Part shown: positions 16,017-26,303 of the stretch, one piece after another
Numbering within the stretch: position 1 is the first letter of the stretch
Layout of the letters: every line of letters starts with the position of its first letter
Assembly (NCBI RefSeq): GCF_009669305.1
Contig: NZ_SADB01000009.1
Coordinates: forward strand, 1 to 64,000
DNA: 64,000 nt
Reading direction: 5' to 3'
Source of the DNA: Ancylomarina sp. 16SWW S1-10-2
GTDB lineage: Bacteria; Bacteroidota; Bacteroidia; Bacteroidales; Marinifilaceae
Notes under the pieces: model-generated
Told to the model about the DNA's origin: nothing
The model's database searches: none
The model's input: the letters and a program-made list of their open reading frames with translations, nothing else
Made by a program: the position numbers and the translations under genes

Positions 16017-17339
16017 ATGATTAGAAAACTGTTTTTATCGCTTTTGTTTGCAAGTATTTTTGCAATTGGAGGTATTGCTCAAACCGGAAAAATCGTGTTT
16101 GACGAGTATGATTTGGATAATGGCTTACATGTCATTCTTCAGCAAGATCATACGACACCTAATATTGTTGTTTCGGTAATGTACCACGTTGGGTCTAAAA
16201 ATGAACAGCCTGAACTAACAGGTTTTGCCCACTTTTTTGAACATTTAATGTTTGAAGGAACCGAAAATATTCCACGTCACCAGTACGATAAATATGTATC
16301 GAGAGCTGGTGGTTCTTTAAATGCAAATACATCTAGCGATAGAACGTATTATTTCGAGATGTTACCTTCTAATCAATTGGCATTAGGTCTTTGGTTAGAG
16401 TCTGAAAGAATGATGCATGCTAAGGTTGAGGATATTGGAATTAAAACTCAAAAAGGTGTTGTTATTCAAGAAAAAAAACAAAGCTATGATAACAAACCTT
16501 ATGGTAAAATTTTACCTGAGACTATGGCTCATGCCTATACAAAGCACCCTTACAGATGGATTCCTATTGGAAACGAAGAACATATTCGTAATGCCAAAAC
16601 TGAGGATTTTGTAAAATTTTACAAAGAGTTTTATGTTCCTAATAATGCTGTTTTAACTATTTGTGGTGATTTCAAAAAAGATGAGGCTAAAAAATTGGTT
16701 TCCGATTATTTTGCTGCTATTCCTAAAAGAACTGAAGAAATTTATCGTCCTAACATTGTAGAGCCTAAGAAAACTGCCGAAGTAAGAGATACGGTTTATG
16801 ACAATATTCAATTGCCAGCTATAATTCAAGCTTATCATATTCCAGCAATGGGAACCAAAGATTATTATGCAGCTAGCATGTTGGCTAAGTTGATGAGTGA
16901 TGGTAAAAGTTCTCGTTTATATAAATCGTTGGTTAGCGAAAAACAAATGGCTATTGAAATGGTTGCTATGCCAATGCCAAACGAAGATCCAGGCTTAGCT
17001 TTAGCATTAGGAGTTCCAAATATGGGTGTTGATACAAAGGCTTTAGAAGATGAAATGAATAATGAGTTTTCTAAAGTTCAAGAGGAATTAATATCTGAAA
17101 AAGAGTATCAGAAATTGCGTAATAAAATCGAAAATGAGTTGGTAAACTCGAATGCAACAATTGCAAAACGTTCGGAGAATTTAGCAACTGCGTATACTTA
17201 TTATAAAGATACTCAAAGAGTGAATGAGGAATTGAATAACTACTTTGCTGTAAGTCGTGAAGATATTCAGAAAGTAGCAAAAAAATATTTTGTACCTGAA
17301 AACCGTGTTGTCCTTTATTACTTACCAAAGGCAAAATAA
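16017..17339 (+). CDS. Secreted M16 zinc protease, catalytic subunit
   Basis: The start was placed at ATG 16017 because it begins the signal peptide MIRKLFLSLLFASIFA...IAQ. The mature protein has the inverted zinc motif HFFEH (around residues 75-79), with the third ligand Glu expected about 77 residues on in GVVIQEKKQS. The total of 440 residues matches M16B proteases, which act as dimers of two half-barrels. The next gene is a second M16 protein lacking HxxEH, so the pair probably forms the active/inactive heterodimer in the periplasm. Confidence 0.92.
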   Translation: MIRKLFLSLLFASIFAIGGIAQTGKIVFDEYDLDNGLHVILQQDHTTPNIVVSVMYHVGSKNEQPELTGFAHFFEHLMFEGTENIPRHQYDKYVSRAGGSLNANTSSDRTYYFEMLPSNQLALGLWLESERMMHAKVEDIGIKTQKGVVIQEKKQSYDNKPYGKILPETMAHAYTKHPYRWIPIGNEEHIRNAKTEDFVKFYKEFYVPNNAVLTICGDFKKDEAKKLVSDYFAAIPKRTEEIYRPNIVEPKKTAEVRDTVYDNIQLPAIIQAYHIPAMGTKDYYAASMLAKLMSDGKSSRLYKSLVSEKQMAIEMVAMPMPNEDPGLALALGVPNMGVDTKALEDEMNNEFSKVQEELISEKEYQKLRNKIENELVNSNATIAKRSENLATAYTYYKDTQRVNEELNNYFAVSREDIQKVAKKYFVPENRVVLYYLPKAK

Positions 17340-17422
17340 GGATTAATTAATATGATTAAGAGTCAAATTTAAAAGACTCCATTTTATTGGGATAGGTTTA
17401 GGCCTTAACACATAAATTATAA

Positions 17423-19489
17423 ATGATGAAAAAACTAAATAAATTTTTATTTATACTTGTTGCTATTTGTATGGTAACATCTGTTCATGCACAAGTGGAT
17501 AGAACAAAAGCACCCGCTGCGGGGCCAGCACCTAAAGTGCAGTTGGGCGATTACGATTCTTTTACCCTAAAAAATGGCTTGAAGGTTTTGGTTGTAGAAA
17601 ATCACAAAATACCTCATGTAAGCTTTTCATTAAATCTAAATATCGATCCTATTGTTGAAGGTGATAAAGCAGGATTTTCTTCTTTTGCTGGTTCGTTAAT
17701 GGGAACAGGAACAACCACAAGAACAGATGCTCAACTTGCTGAAGAAATTGATTTTATTGGAGCAGATATAAATACATCAGCTGGCGGAGTTAGCGCTGGT
17801 GGTTTGTCTCGCTATAAAGAAAATATTATTGAATTAATGGCAGATGTTACATTGAACCCCTCTTTTCCAAAAGCAGAGTTTGATAAAATCGTAAAGCAAA
17901 CTTTATCAGGTTTAGAATCTTCTAAAAATGATCCTAAGTCTATTGCTTCTAATTTGAGAAGTCGAATTCTTTATGGTAAAAATCATCCTTATGGTGATGT
18001 GATGACTGAAGCTACGGTTAAGAATATTACTTTAGGTGATTGTGAAAATTACTATGCTACTTACTTTAAACCTAATGTTGCAATTTTGGCAATTGTAGGT
18101 GATATTACGACTAAGGAAGCTAAGAAATTGGTTAAGAAATATTTTGGGAAATGGGAAAAAGCTGATGTTCCTACATTCAAGTACGATATGCCAGCTAAAA
18201 TGATTGGCAAACGTGTTGTTCTTGCAAATAGAGATGCTGCGACTCAATCGTTGGTTCAGATTATTAATACGTTTGAACTTAAAAAGGGAGATCCTGATGT
18301 GATTCCTTCAAGAGTTATGAACTCTATGTTAGGTTCTGGTTTTTCAGGTTTATTATTTAAAAATCTGCGTGAAGATAAGGCTTATACTTATGGAGCTTAT
18401 TCTAGTATTTCAAGTGATAAATTAGTTGCGAATTTTAGAACAACATCTAATGTTAAGTCTGTAGTTACTGATAGTGCACTTGTTCAAATGGTAGTTGAAA
18501 TAGATCGTATTCGTGATACTAAATTGACTCAAGATCATTTAAATATGACAAAAGCAGCTATGGCAGGAGATTTTGCTAGAGCTCTTGAATCGCCTTCAAC
18601 TATTGCAAGTTTTGCAATGGCTATTGAACGCGACAATTTACCTGCTGACTATTATGCTACTTATTTAGAGAAGTTAGATAAGGTAACTTTGGACGATGTT
18701 CAAGCAATGGCTAAAAAGTATATTGATCCTAATAACGCTGTTTATTTAGTAGTTGGTGATAAAAAATACAAAGAGAGATTAGCTAAGCTAAGCTCTAAAG
18801 GGGTTGTTGAAGAATATGACTATAAAGGTGATATCGTTAAGGTCGATCCTAATGCTATTCCAGAAGGTTTAACAGCTAATGCTGTGGTTGAAAGTTATAT
18901 TAATGCTATTGGTGGTCGTGAAAAACTTGAAAGCATTAAAGACATGAGTGTGAAAGGCGAAATGAAAATGGGACCTATGGTTATTAGTGTTGATCAAGCA
19001 TATAAGAATAATGATAAGTTTTCTATGTCTATGGTCATGAATGGACAGGTTATGCAAGCCATCAAATACAATGGAACTTCTGCAAAAATAGTTGCTCAAG
19101 GTCATGAGAGTGTTGCCAATGCTGAACAATTGAAAGGGTTTAAAATGCAAGCCCATATGTTTGCAGAGCTCGATCTTGAAGAATTAGGATTTACTACAAA
19201 AATTGTTGGTGCCGAAATGATCGATGGAAAGAAAGCATATAAGTTGGAGGTTGATGGTGTAGACGGTACAACAAAATATGACTTTTATAGTGCAGCTACC
19301 GGTTTAAAATTAAAGACTGTAGCACAACAAAATGGTATGTCTGTTACTATGATCTATGATAAATATACCGATGTGGAAGGCTTGAGATTTCCATTTTCGA
19401 CAATTACTAAGATGGGACCTCAGGAAATGCCTTTGACCATTACTAGTTTAGAGATTAATAAAAATATTAAAGATGAACTATTCAATTAA
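17423..19489 (+). CDS. Secreted M16-like protein, inactive subunit with C-terminal lipoprotein-like domain
   Basis: A signal peptide (MMKKLNKFLFILVAICMVTSVHAQ) leads to two M16 half domains. At the zinc position the sequence is GFSSFAGSLMG instead of HxxEH, so it is not catalytic; it keeps the RxxxY-like region near LFKNLREDKAYTYGAY that helps bind substrate in partner subunits. The M16 part ends near residue 465. The remaining 220 residues (from EGLTANAVVESYINAIGG) resemble LolA-like outer-membrane lipoprotein sorting folds often fused to Bacteroidota M16 proteins. It follows the catalytic subunit by 83 bases and is closed by a strong terminator. Confidence 0.88.
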   Translation: MMKKLNKFLFILVAICMVTSVHAQVDRTKAPAAGPAPKVQLGDYDSFTLKNGLKVLVVENHKIPHVSFSLNLNIDPIVEGDKAGFSSFAGSLMGTGTTTRTDAQLAEEIDFIGADINTSAGGVSAGGLSRYKENIIELMADVTLNPSFPKAEFDKIVKQTLSGLESSKNDPKSIASNLRSRILYGKNHPYGDVMTEATVKNITLGDCENYYATYFKPNVAILAIVGDITTKEAKKLVKKYFGKWEKADVPTFKYDMPAKMIGKRVVLANRDAATQSLVQIINTFELKKGDPDVIPSRVMNSMLGSGFSGLLFKNLREDKAYTYGAYSSISSDKLVANFRTTSNVKSVVTDSALVQMVVEIDRIRDTKLTQDHLNMTKAAMAGDFARALESPSTIASFAMAIERDNLPADYYATYLEKLDKVTLDDVQAMAKKYIDPNNAVYLVVGDKKYKERLAKLSSKGVVEEYDYKGDIVKVDPNAIPEGLTANAVVESYINAIGGREKLESIKDMSVKGEMKMGPMVISVDQAYKNNDKFSMSMVMNGQVMQAIKYNGTSAKIVAQGHESVANAEQLKGFKMQAHMFAELDLEELGFTTKIVGAEMIDGKKAYKLEVDGVDGTTKYDFYSAATGLKLKTVAQQNGMSVTMIYDKYTDVEGLRFPFSTITKMGPQEMPLTITSLEINKNIKDELFN

Positions 19490-19510
19490 TAGTTGAACTG
19501 CTTAAAATGA

Positions 19511-19542
19511 AATAGCTGCCTTTGGCAGCTATTTTTTTTTGA
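19511..19542 (+). terminator. Terminator of the M16 operon
   Basis: AATAGCTGCC (19511-19520) pairs perfectly with GGCAGCTATT (19524-19533) around TTT and is followed by a run of T. Confidence 0.92.
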
Positions 19543-19637
19543 ATTATTGTATAATACACGCGCTTATTTCAAATATATGCTTTGTAACACCCTATTATTG
19601 GGAGTTGAATGACATATTTAAAAAATAAATTAAACTG

Positions 19638-19668
19638 TTTGGTAGTTTGTAAATTTTTCATATCTTTG
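19638..19668 (+). promoter_or_regulatory. Promoter of candidate small RNA
   Basis: TTTG at 19638-19641 and TATCTTTG at 19661-19668 are separated by 19 bases, an exact fit to the Bacteroidota TTTG-N19-TAnnTTTG promoter. No protein gene starts downstream on this strand. Confidence 0.8.
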
Positions 19669-19674
19669 CACACC

Positions 19675-19819
19675 GATTCAGGAGCGTAGTTAGTGGTTAG
19701 TTAACGCAATGATTGAATTGAATGTTTCAATATAATTATATAAGGATTTAGGGTTAAATTCATATTGAAAATTAATTTTGGGTTAGAAGAAAAAGGCAGG
19801 TGGGGACCTGCCTTTTTCA
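19675..19819 (+). ncRNA. Candidate small RNA of about 145 nt
   Basis: Transcription from the promoter at 19638-19668 would start near 19675 and end at the hairpin 19790-19817. The body contains a 9-bp inverted repeat (TTTCAATAT 19725-19733 with ATATTGAAA 19762-19770) with weaker pairing outside it (TAAC at 19702-19705 with GTTA at 19782-19785). The first bases (GGAGCGTAGTTAGTGGTTAG) resemble the acceptor and D-arm start of a tRNA, but no anticodon or T arm follows. It may be a 6S-like or other regulatory RNA. This is an inference from signals only. Confidence 0.55.
19790..19817. terminator. Perfect hairpin ending the small RNA; also serves the aquaporin gene
   Basis: AAAAAGGCAGGT (19790-19801) and ACCTGCCTTTTT (19806-19817) pair without mismatch around GGGG. 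T-runs on both strands make it bidirectional; the aquaporin gene ends 32 bases away on the other strand. Confidence 0.9.
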
Positions 19820-19848
19820 TTTTTAAGCGATTTTAGTTTAAGCGCTTA

Positions 19849-20535
19849 TTATTCTGTTTCTGGAGACATATATTTATACACCACACCTGCAATAAGAGCA
19901 CCTACTATTGGAGCCAACCAAAATAGCCATAACTGATCAATTGCCCAATCTCCTACAAAAATAGCTTGACTTGTACTACGTGCTGGATTTACTGATGTAT
20001 TTGTAACGGGAATACTGATTAAGTGAATCAATGTTAAAGATAATCCTATAGCTAAGCCAGCTAAATATTTTGGAGCCTTGGAATGTGTTGCTCCTAGTAT
20101 TACGATTAGAAACATAAAGGTCATCACTATTTCGCATATTAATGCAGAGAGCATGCTGTAACCTCCATGTGAGTGTTCGGCATAACCATTGGCAGCGAAA
20201 CCACCTAATTCAAATCCAGGTTTGCCTGAGGCAATTAAATAAAGAATACCTGCACCTGCTATACCTCCCAATACCTGAGCAATAATATAGGGCAATAGTT
20301 CTTTTTTGTCGAAGCGACCACCAGCCCATAAGCCAATAGAAACAGCAGGGTTAAGATGACAGCCAGATATATGACCAATCGCATAGGCCATAGTTACAAC
20401 GGTTAAACCAAATGCAAGGGCTACGCCTACAAAGCCAATTCCTAATTCAGGATAAGCAGCTGCTAATACTGCACTTCCACATCCTCCGAGAACGAGCCAA
20501 AGTGTTCCGATAAATTCTGCAATTAATTTTTTCAT
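19849..20535 (-). CDS. aqpZ: Aquaporin Z-type water channel
   Basis: The 228-residue protein has six membrane segments and both NPA boxes: [12 protein letters not shown] and [12 protein letters not shown]. Arg following the second NPA and the overall length match bacterial AqpZ rather than glycerol facilitators. It is a single gene with the terminator at 19790-19817 downstream and the TonB-dependent receptor gene 59 bases upstream on the same strand. Confidence 0.95.
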   Translation of the reverse strand: MKKLIAEFIGTLWLVLGGCGSAVLAAAYPELGIGFVGVALAFGLTVVTMAYAIGHISGCHLNPAVSIGLWAGGRFDKKELLPYIIAQVLGGIAGAGILYLIASGKPGFELGGFAANGYAEHSHGGYSMLSALICEIVMTFMFLIVILGATHSKAPKYLAGLAIGLSLTLIHLISIPVTNTSVNPARSTSQAIFVGDWAIDQLWLFWLAPIVGALIAGVVYKYMSPETE

Positions 20536-20594
20536 AGTTTATTCATATTAAGATTAATAATTAAAATAGTGATTTTTATAAATGTCAGCTTTAC

Positions 20595-22991
20595 TTAGAA
20601 TTCTATCATTAAACCAATCGATGGTAGAATAGTTCCTGCTTCATAGTCAATTTCGTAGGTGTAGTATTTGTTAGAATCATTAGGGCCTTCTATTAAATTT
20701 CCATTATTGTCACGAAGAATGTCAAGATAATGTCTCGTGTCAGCTTTAAAATTATAGATGTTTTGAATATCAACATAGGCATTTAGGGACCACTTTTTGA
20801 AGAACCATTTTTTATCGATTCTAATATCTAGGGAATGAAATGTAGAGTTGCGTTTCTCATTTAAACGATCCCAGTCTGGTATGCCTTGATTGGTGATATC
20901 CCAGATCTCTTTTTGAGCTGATAGTTCAACATTATAAGGTGTATAAGGAGCTGGTTCCAGTAATCTGAATTTCATCCCAACTTCCCAATTGCGCGCTAGC
21001 TTCTTGCCTGCGGTAATATTTAAAATATGTCTATTGTCCCACGATGAAGGACGATATAATCCATGTTTATCCTTAAACTCACTTCGAACCCATGTGTATG
21101 AAATAAGACCATAAATAGAAGAGCTTAACTTTTGCTGTAAAAGAATCTCTATGCCATATGCACGACCTTCGGATGTTGATTCTGCAGCCTCGTTACCAAT
21201 AACTCCAAAATCGCCTCCTAAATTGGCCATAGATATACTATCGGTTAAAAGAAAAGGATAGTTATTGTATTTTTTGTAAAAGCCTTCGATACTTATTTTT
21301 GAATAGGGTGTTGGGTTGAAATCTATACCACCTACCAAATGATCTACTTGAATGTAGGTTGTTTTTTTATTCGCTAAATTATTTTCGTTATCGCGAAAGC
21401 CCATAACAGTAAAAGCCGGTAGTTGGAAATAACGTCCCACATTAAAATTGAGGTTTAATTTAGGATTAATGGCGTAAGAAGCAGAAAGACGAGGTGAAAA
21501 TTGCTCCAATGGCTTATTCATAGTACTTGAGTAATCAGAAAAATCGTTGCGAAAGCCAAAGGATAAACTTAGTTTATCATCTAGAACTTTTCGGCTAATT
21601 TGAGTGAATAGGGCATATTTAGCAAAATTGATTTTTGAATCGAATTCTACAATCGTAGACTCTCCATTTTGTTCTTTTTTATTAAAAGTCGAGTTGGTGT
21701 AAGTTACAAAATCAATTGAGCCACCTATATTCCATTTCCAACCCTTTAGCCTTTTTGTACTCTCAAATTTTAGTCTAGTCTCAATCTCTTCTGATTTATA
21801 ATTTAGAAGTAATAAATCAGCTCGTTCAATATTGCCTTTATATTTTGTGGCCTCATTATTTAAATGGCTTCGACTTATGATGAGGCTTTGGTAGCTATTT
21901 TTTGAGTAATGTAGCCATTTTGCTCCAACTGTATAATTCCACTGGGTATTTACAGGTAGGTTGGCAACGATATATCGATTCTGGATATCTCTCGATGATT
22001 CGGGCGTGCCTTTATTTACTGATGTGTTCAGTTCAATATCGTCAATTGCTCCAAGTCCTAGCAAGGTGATTTCGTTTTTGGAATCAAGCTTAATGCTTTG
22101 CTTGAATTGCATATCGTTATAGGTTGGTAAAAAAGGAAGATCAAGTACCTTAAACAGAAACTGTAAGTAAGAACGTCGAACAGAGAGTATGAATGTTGAT
22201 TTTTTACCCAATGGGCCTTCTAGGCTTAAACCAAAGTCACTCGATCCTACAGTTAAAGTTCCCGATAGTTTTTCGTCATTTCCTTTACGTTGTTTAAAAT
22301 CGAGAATAGAACTTAAGGCATTCCCTTTATTTGCAGGAAAGGCTCCCGCATAAAAATCAACTTCTCTTATAAAGTTGACATTTATCATGCCTACTGGTCC
22401 GCCTGATGCGCCTTGTGTGGCAAAATGATTGATGTTGGTTACCTCAATGCCATCTAAATAAAATCTATTTTCGTTGGGACTTCCACCTCTTACTATAATG
22501 TCGTTACGAAAGGAAAGTGAGGAAGCAACTCCGGGAAAAACTTGTATTACTTTGGAGATATCTCGATTGCCTCCAGGATGACGAAAGATCTCAGTTGCAT
22601 TAATGGTGCGCATACTTAAAGGACTTTCTTCTGTTTTATTGAAAGCAGGAGCTGTAACAAGAACTTCGGAAAGTTTTTGGTTCGATTCAAGAAGAGGGAT
22701 GTTAAGCGTATTGGGTTTAGATGGACTGACAATAATTTCGTAAAAGTAATGGGTTTCGAATCCTATACTGCTACAAACTAAATTATAGCTTCCAGGTTTA
22801 AGTTTTTCAAAACGGTAGTTTCCATTTATATCAGCAGTTGTTCCTAATGTACTGTTGGCAATTGCAATATTAGCAAAAGGAATGGGTTCGTTGTTTATTT
22901 GATTGTATACGCGTCCTTTAATAACACTCGTCTGAGCCCAAGTAGTGCTTGTTGTAAACAGAATTATAAATAGAGAAAATAAAAATCTCAT
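20595..22991 (-). CDS. TonB-dependent outer-membrane receptor with N-terminal carboxypeptidase-regulatory-like domain
   Basis: A signal peptide (MRFLFSLFIILFTTSTTWAQ) is followed by a carboxypeptidase-D-like beta domain (about 22-105, VIKGRVYNQINNEPIPFANI), a plug domain (about 120-230, RNDIIVRGGSPNENRFYLDG) and a 22-strand-type barrel ending in an aromatic residue (LMIEF). The order is typical of Bacteroidota SusC-related and simple TonB receptors; no SusD partner is adjacent, so the ligand is unknown. Length (798) is usual for the non-SusC group. Confidence 0.9.
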   Translation of the reverse strand: MRFLFSLFIILFTTSTTWAQTSVIKGRVYNQINNEPIPFANIAIANSTLGTTADINGNYRFEKLKPGSYNLVCSSIGFETHYFYEIIVSPSKPNTLNIPLLESNQKLSEVLVTAPAFNKTEESPLSMRTINATEIFRHPGGNRDISKVIQVFPGVASSLSFRNDIIVRGGSPNENRFYLDGIEVTNINHFATQGASGGPVGMINVNFIREVDFYAGAFPANKGNALSSILDFKQRKGNDEKLSGTLTVGSSDFGLSLEGPLGKKSTFILSVRRSYLQFLFKVLDLPFLPTYNDMQFKQSIKLDSKNEITLLGLGAIDDIELNTSVNKGTPESSRDIQNRYIVANLPVNTQWNYTVGAKWLHYSKNSYQSLIISRSHLNNEATKYKGNIERADLLLLNYKSEEIETRLKFESTKRLKGWKWNIGGSIDFVTYTNSTFNKKEQNGESTIVEFDSKINFAKYALFTQISRKVLDDKLSLSFGFRNDFSDYSSTMNKPLEQFSPRLSASYAINPKLNLNFNVGRYFQLPAFTVMGFRDNENNLANKKTTYIQVDHLVGGIDFNPTPYSKISIEGFYKKYNNYPFLLTDSISMANLGGDFGVIGNEAAESTSEGRAYGIEILLQQKLSSSIYGLISYTWVRSEFKDKHGLYRPSSWDNRHILNITAGKKLARNWEVGMKFRLLEPAPYTPYNVELSAQKEIWDITNQGIPDWDRLNEKRNSTFHSLDIRIDKKWFFKKWSLNAYVDIQNIYNFKADTRHYLDILRDNNGNLIEGPNDSNKYYTYEIDYEAGTILPSIGLMIEF

Positions 22992-23513
22992 ATTATCCGC
23001 TAGGGTTTAAGTTGATTTGTAAATAGATGCGTCTGTCTAATTTACGATTTAATGTTGGTACGATAAAAAAAATCTAACGAAGAATATAGTTAGAGATGTT
23101 TGTAGGCTAATTACTTATACAAATTAACAGTGCCATCAATCATTAAGTCTTATCAATAACCTGTTATAAATTTAATCTACCAATAAACAGTTTCTTCAAT
23201 CATGATAATATCATTTATTTGACCTTATTCTGTGTGGTTAAAGTCCAATTGTCTTTTTCGGAATGAGAGTTGGGAAAATAAGATTGAAAATAATTTAGTT
23301 AGTGAATCCTTTTATCACGTATTCCTTTAATTTTTAATCCCATTAAATGGTTTAAAACAGAGGTAAATGAGTCTCAGAAAATTCGAGGTGTTTTTATTGA
23401 TGGAAGTTGAGTTTGTTTTTTTGAAGATGTACTTGATGATAATAAAAAAAAACTGTACTTCTAACTCTAAACGAGTCTGAAGTGCAGCTTTTTTCTAAAT
23501 GTTATATTTAAAC
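22992..23513. other. Intergenic region upstream of the TonB receptor
   Basis: About 520 AT-rich bases. Apart from the symporter terminator at 23451-23490 I see no gene, RNA or repeat. Confidence 0.6.
23451..23490 (-). terminator. Terminator of the AGCS symporter gene
   Basis: AACTGTACTTCTAACTC (23451-23467) pairs with GAGTCTGAAGTGCAGCT (23473-23489) at most positions. On the minus strand it is followed by a long T-run (the A-tract at 23443-23452 of the plus strand). Confidence 0.8.
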
Positions 23514-25178
23514 TTAATCGTTAGGATGTTCTGATTTGAACTTAGACCAATAGCTATTCATTTCACCTTTCATATCTTTTCTAAGCATTAGAATACCAAT
23601 AAGATTGGGGAAAGTCATCATCGCAATGGTTATACCAGATAATGTCCAAATGATAGTTGTGTCAGCAAAGGCTGCAACAAAAAATCCTATACAATAGATA
23701 ATTCTATAAGGTAATACACCTTTTGCACCAAATAAATAAGTAACTGATCGACCACCGTAGTATGCCCAAGCAATAGAGGTTGAGAAAGCAAATAGTAATA
23801 GACCAATTGAAACGATCCAACGACCAGCTTCTCCAAAATAACTTCTAGTAAACGCTTCAGCAGTTAATGGAGCCGAATGAATTAGAGAGTTTCCTTTAAA
23901 GTGTACGTCATCGTTTGTGTAATTTCCGTTAACAACATTAACAGTTCCTGTCAATAAAGAATCTAGTTCATTATAAACTAAAACTTGCTCAGCAACAGAA
24001 CGGTCATTAATAACAGTCAGTGAATTTTGAATTTGTCCATTTACAACTTGTAGGTCTCCATTAAAACGAGGAAGTTCCTTTTCATGAGCTAAGAATTTAT
24101 ATAGTTTGTCTTGATCAGCCTTAACAGTATCATCATAAACATCAGCCATAATAGTCATATCTGTAGCTTGAAATTGATTATGAATTTTTTCTTTCCAAAC
24201 ACCTGACGAAAGAATAACTAAACCTGTAAGAGTACATATAATTACAGTATCAATAAAAGGTTCCAAAATGGCAACCATACCTTCAGAAACTGGTTCGTCT
24301 GTACGAGCAGCAGCATGGGCAATAGGAGCAGAACCTTGACCAGCTTCGTTACTAAATAGGCCTCGGTTTACACCACGATTAAAAGCATAGGCAAAACTAG
24401 CACCTAAGAAACCTCCAGCAGCAGCAGTACCTGTAAATACAGTAGAGAATATTGAAGCAAAAGCAGGACCAATATTTTCGATATTATAGAAGATAACAGC
24501 AAGTGCACCTATAAAATAGACAACAGCCATAGTAGGTACTAATTTTTCAGTTACCTGTGCAATACGTTTAATACCACCTAAAATAACTACACCAAGTAAG
24601 ATAGCAAGCACGGCTCCGGTTAATACTTTGTCAATTCCAAAAGTTGAAAATAATGAATTCGAAATTGAATTAATTTGTGGAAAACTACCTTGTCCAAAAG
24701 AAGAAATAATTGTCATGGCAGCAAAAAATCCAGCTAACCAAGGCATTTTCAGTCTGTTCTTCATGTAATACATCGGTCCTCCAGAGATAAAACCTTTTTC
24801 ATCGACCTCACGGTATTTGTGAGATAAAGAAACCTCAACAAATTTGGTTGTCATACCAATAACTGCAGTTACTATCATCCAGAATAATGCGGCAGGACCA
24901 CCAAGATAAATAGCGAAAGCTACACCAGCAATATTACCTGTTCCAATTGTTCCCGAAAGGGCTGTGGTTAAAGCTTGAAAGTGAGAAGTATCTCCTTTGT
25001 GGTGACTTTTGTCGTATTTACCCGAGACGACTTTGAGGGCGTGTTTAAAAAATCGTATTTGTGGAAATTTAAGATATATGGTAAAGAATATACCTGTTCC
25101 AAGTAATAAAAATATAAACCACTGGCTCCCTCCAATGTACTGTTCTAATCCCTGTAAGAAGATGTTTACGTTGTGCAT
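23514..25178 (-). CDS. Alanine/glycine:cation symporter (AGCS) with an extra soluble insert
   Basis: The protein has the AGCS hallmarks [12 protein letters not shown] (about 79-90), GGPMYYMK and [16 protein letters not shown], and about 11 membrane segments. Members import alanine or glycine with sodium. The total of 554 residues exceeds the usual 450-480 because about 100 hydrophilic residues (roughly 331-432, genomic 23883-24188) are inserted between two membrane helices; they contain repeated NG/N-turn phrases ([26 protein letters not shown]) suggestive of a small beta domain on the outside of the membrane. It is a single gene. Confidence 0.92.
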   Translation of the reverse strand: MHNVNIFLQGLEQYIGGSQWFIFLLLGTGIFFTIYLKFPQIRFFKHALKVVSGKYDKSHHKGDTSHFQALTTALSGTIGTGNIAGVAFAIYLGGPAALFWMIVTAVIGMTTKFVEVSLSHKYREVDEKGFISGGPMYYMKNRLKMPWLAGFFAAMTIISSFGQGSFPQINSISNSLFSTFGIDKVLTGAVLAILLGVVILGGIKRIAQVTEKLVPTMAVVYFIGALAVIFYNIENIGPAFASIFSTVFTGTAAAGGFLGASFAYAFNRGVNRGLFSNEAGQGSAPIAHAAARTDEPVSEGMVAILEPFIDTVIICTLTGLVILSSGVWKEKIHNQFQATDMTIMADVYDDTVKADQDKLYKFLAHEKELPRFNGDLQVVNGQIQNSLTVINDRSVAEQVLVYNELDSLLTGTVNVVNGNYTNDDVHFKGNSLIHSAPLTAEAFTRSYFGEAGRWIVSIGLLLFAFSTSIAWAYYGGRSVTYLFGAKGVLPYRIIYCIGFFVAAFADTTIIWTLSGITIAMMTFPNLIGILMLRKDMKGEMNSYWSKFKSEHPND

Positions 25179-25444
25179 AAAAAAAATTATCTGTTAATTA
25201 ATACTGTGTTTTATTATTCATTCTAACTGTCTAAAGTTAAAATTATTATTATGCGAGAGTGCCCAAACACGCCTATTTATGCATTAGTTTTAGAACATGT
25301 TAATTTATTTTTTTTGGCATTTTTTTTTCTAAAAAAAAATCCTAATTTAACATCGACTTTTATCTAGTGCTTTTTTATTTAGATTTGAAAAGTGCAGTGG
25401 AGGTAATATAGAAACTTGTTTTATTTACTTGTTTCTATTCACCA

Positions 25445-26035
25445 TGATCATAATTAAGATTTTTGTCGCAATCCTTTGCGGAAAAATTCAAAAACGATTT
25501 TGAATATCCTCTTTGAGTTTTCTCTGTTTTTCCTTAACAGCAAGAATATAATTTGCTTTCTTTTTTACAGTTTTCTTTGCGATGTTTTTCTGAAGTTTCA
25601 TTAGGGTAATTATATAGTCTTCGATTATTAAGTAATTGTTTGTATCTCATTAGATTTTTCTTCTGTTTTAACTTGTCCAAGAATAAGTTTATTTTGAGCG
25701 ACAGATGCTTTCACAATATGAGTGTTGTTTTGCAGCCTTTATTTCTTGATTCTCTTATTGTTTTTCCATCGATATTTACATTTTCGTTATACCTTATATA
25801 CTAACATTATCGACGAAAGGAGACAGTTTTGAATTCATTTGCATCTAGGAAGAAGAAAACGATTAAAGGTTCCCTGTGTTGGTATCCTCATAGGGTATAA
25901 TAGAATTCGATTGAGCCATCTTCTTTATTTCACTGTATTCTTGTATATCTATTCATGCTTTACCTCTATAATGAACTGATGGAATAGCAATAAATACGAT
26001 ATCATTAAAAATATGACGTCTTGTTCTATCAATTT
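25445..26035 (-). pseudogene. Degenerate ISAs1-family transposase
   Basis: On the minus strand broken pieces of an ISAs1 transposase can be read in order: PTQGTFNRF (near 25885), NIDGKTIRESRN (near 25770), then after a frame change HIVKASVAQNKLILGQVKTE and EKSNEI (25650-25725), then after another break MKLQKNIAKKTVKKKANYI and LAVKEKQRKLKEDIQN (25490-25605). These correspond to DTFNRVF, IDGKTIRGS, LVSAFASENRLVLGQVKTDEKSNEI and AKKI...YVLALKGNQ of the intact family. Frameshifts, stops and deletions show the gene is dead. Borders are approximate and no terminal repeats were found. Confidence 0.82.
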
Positions 26036-26303
26036 AGGAATTTCCATTTTTGAAAAATAGGTTGACGATTTGTCTGTGAAACCATGTCTTATCTGTTTTA
26101 TTAGAAAATGAATAGTCTAATTGGTCAATATTGGGAGTAGATTGTTATGCTGATATTATCGTGTTAATGAGGTTAAAGTGTTTGGATATGTTTGCTTTGT
26201 GGTATAAGCGCTTTAATTATATGGCTAAAACCTGAAAACTTTATGGATAGATAATGAATATATTTAGGATGAAATTTATAATTGGAATATTTAAAAGAGT
26301 CCT

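Larger units (their letters stand above)
19490..19848. other. Intergenic region with terminator, promoter and candidate small RNA
   Basis: The 359 bases hold the M16 operon terminator (19511-19542), a complete -33/-7 promoter (19638-19668), and a transcript ending at a second perfect terminator (19790-19817). No open frame explains the promoter. Confidence 0.75.

Noticed and set aside
19675-19760. tRNA gene
   Set aside because: Only the first 20 or so bases look tRNA-like; no anticodon arm, T-loop or matching acceptor stem is present.
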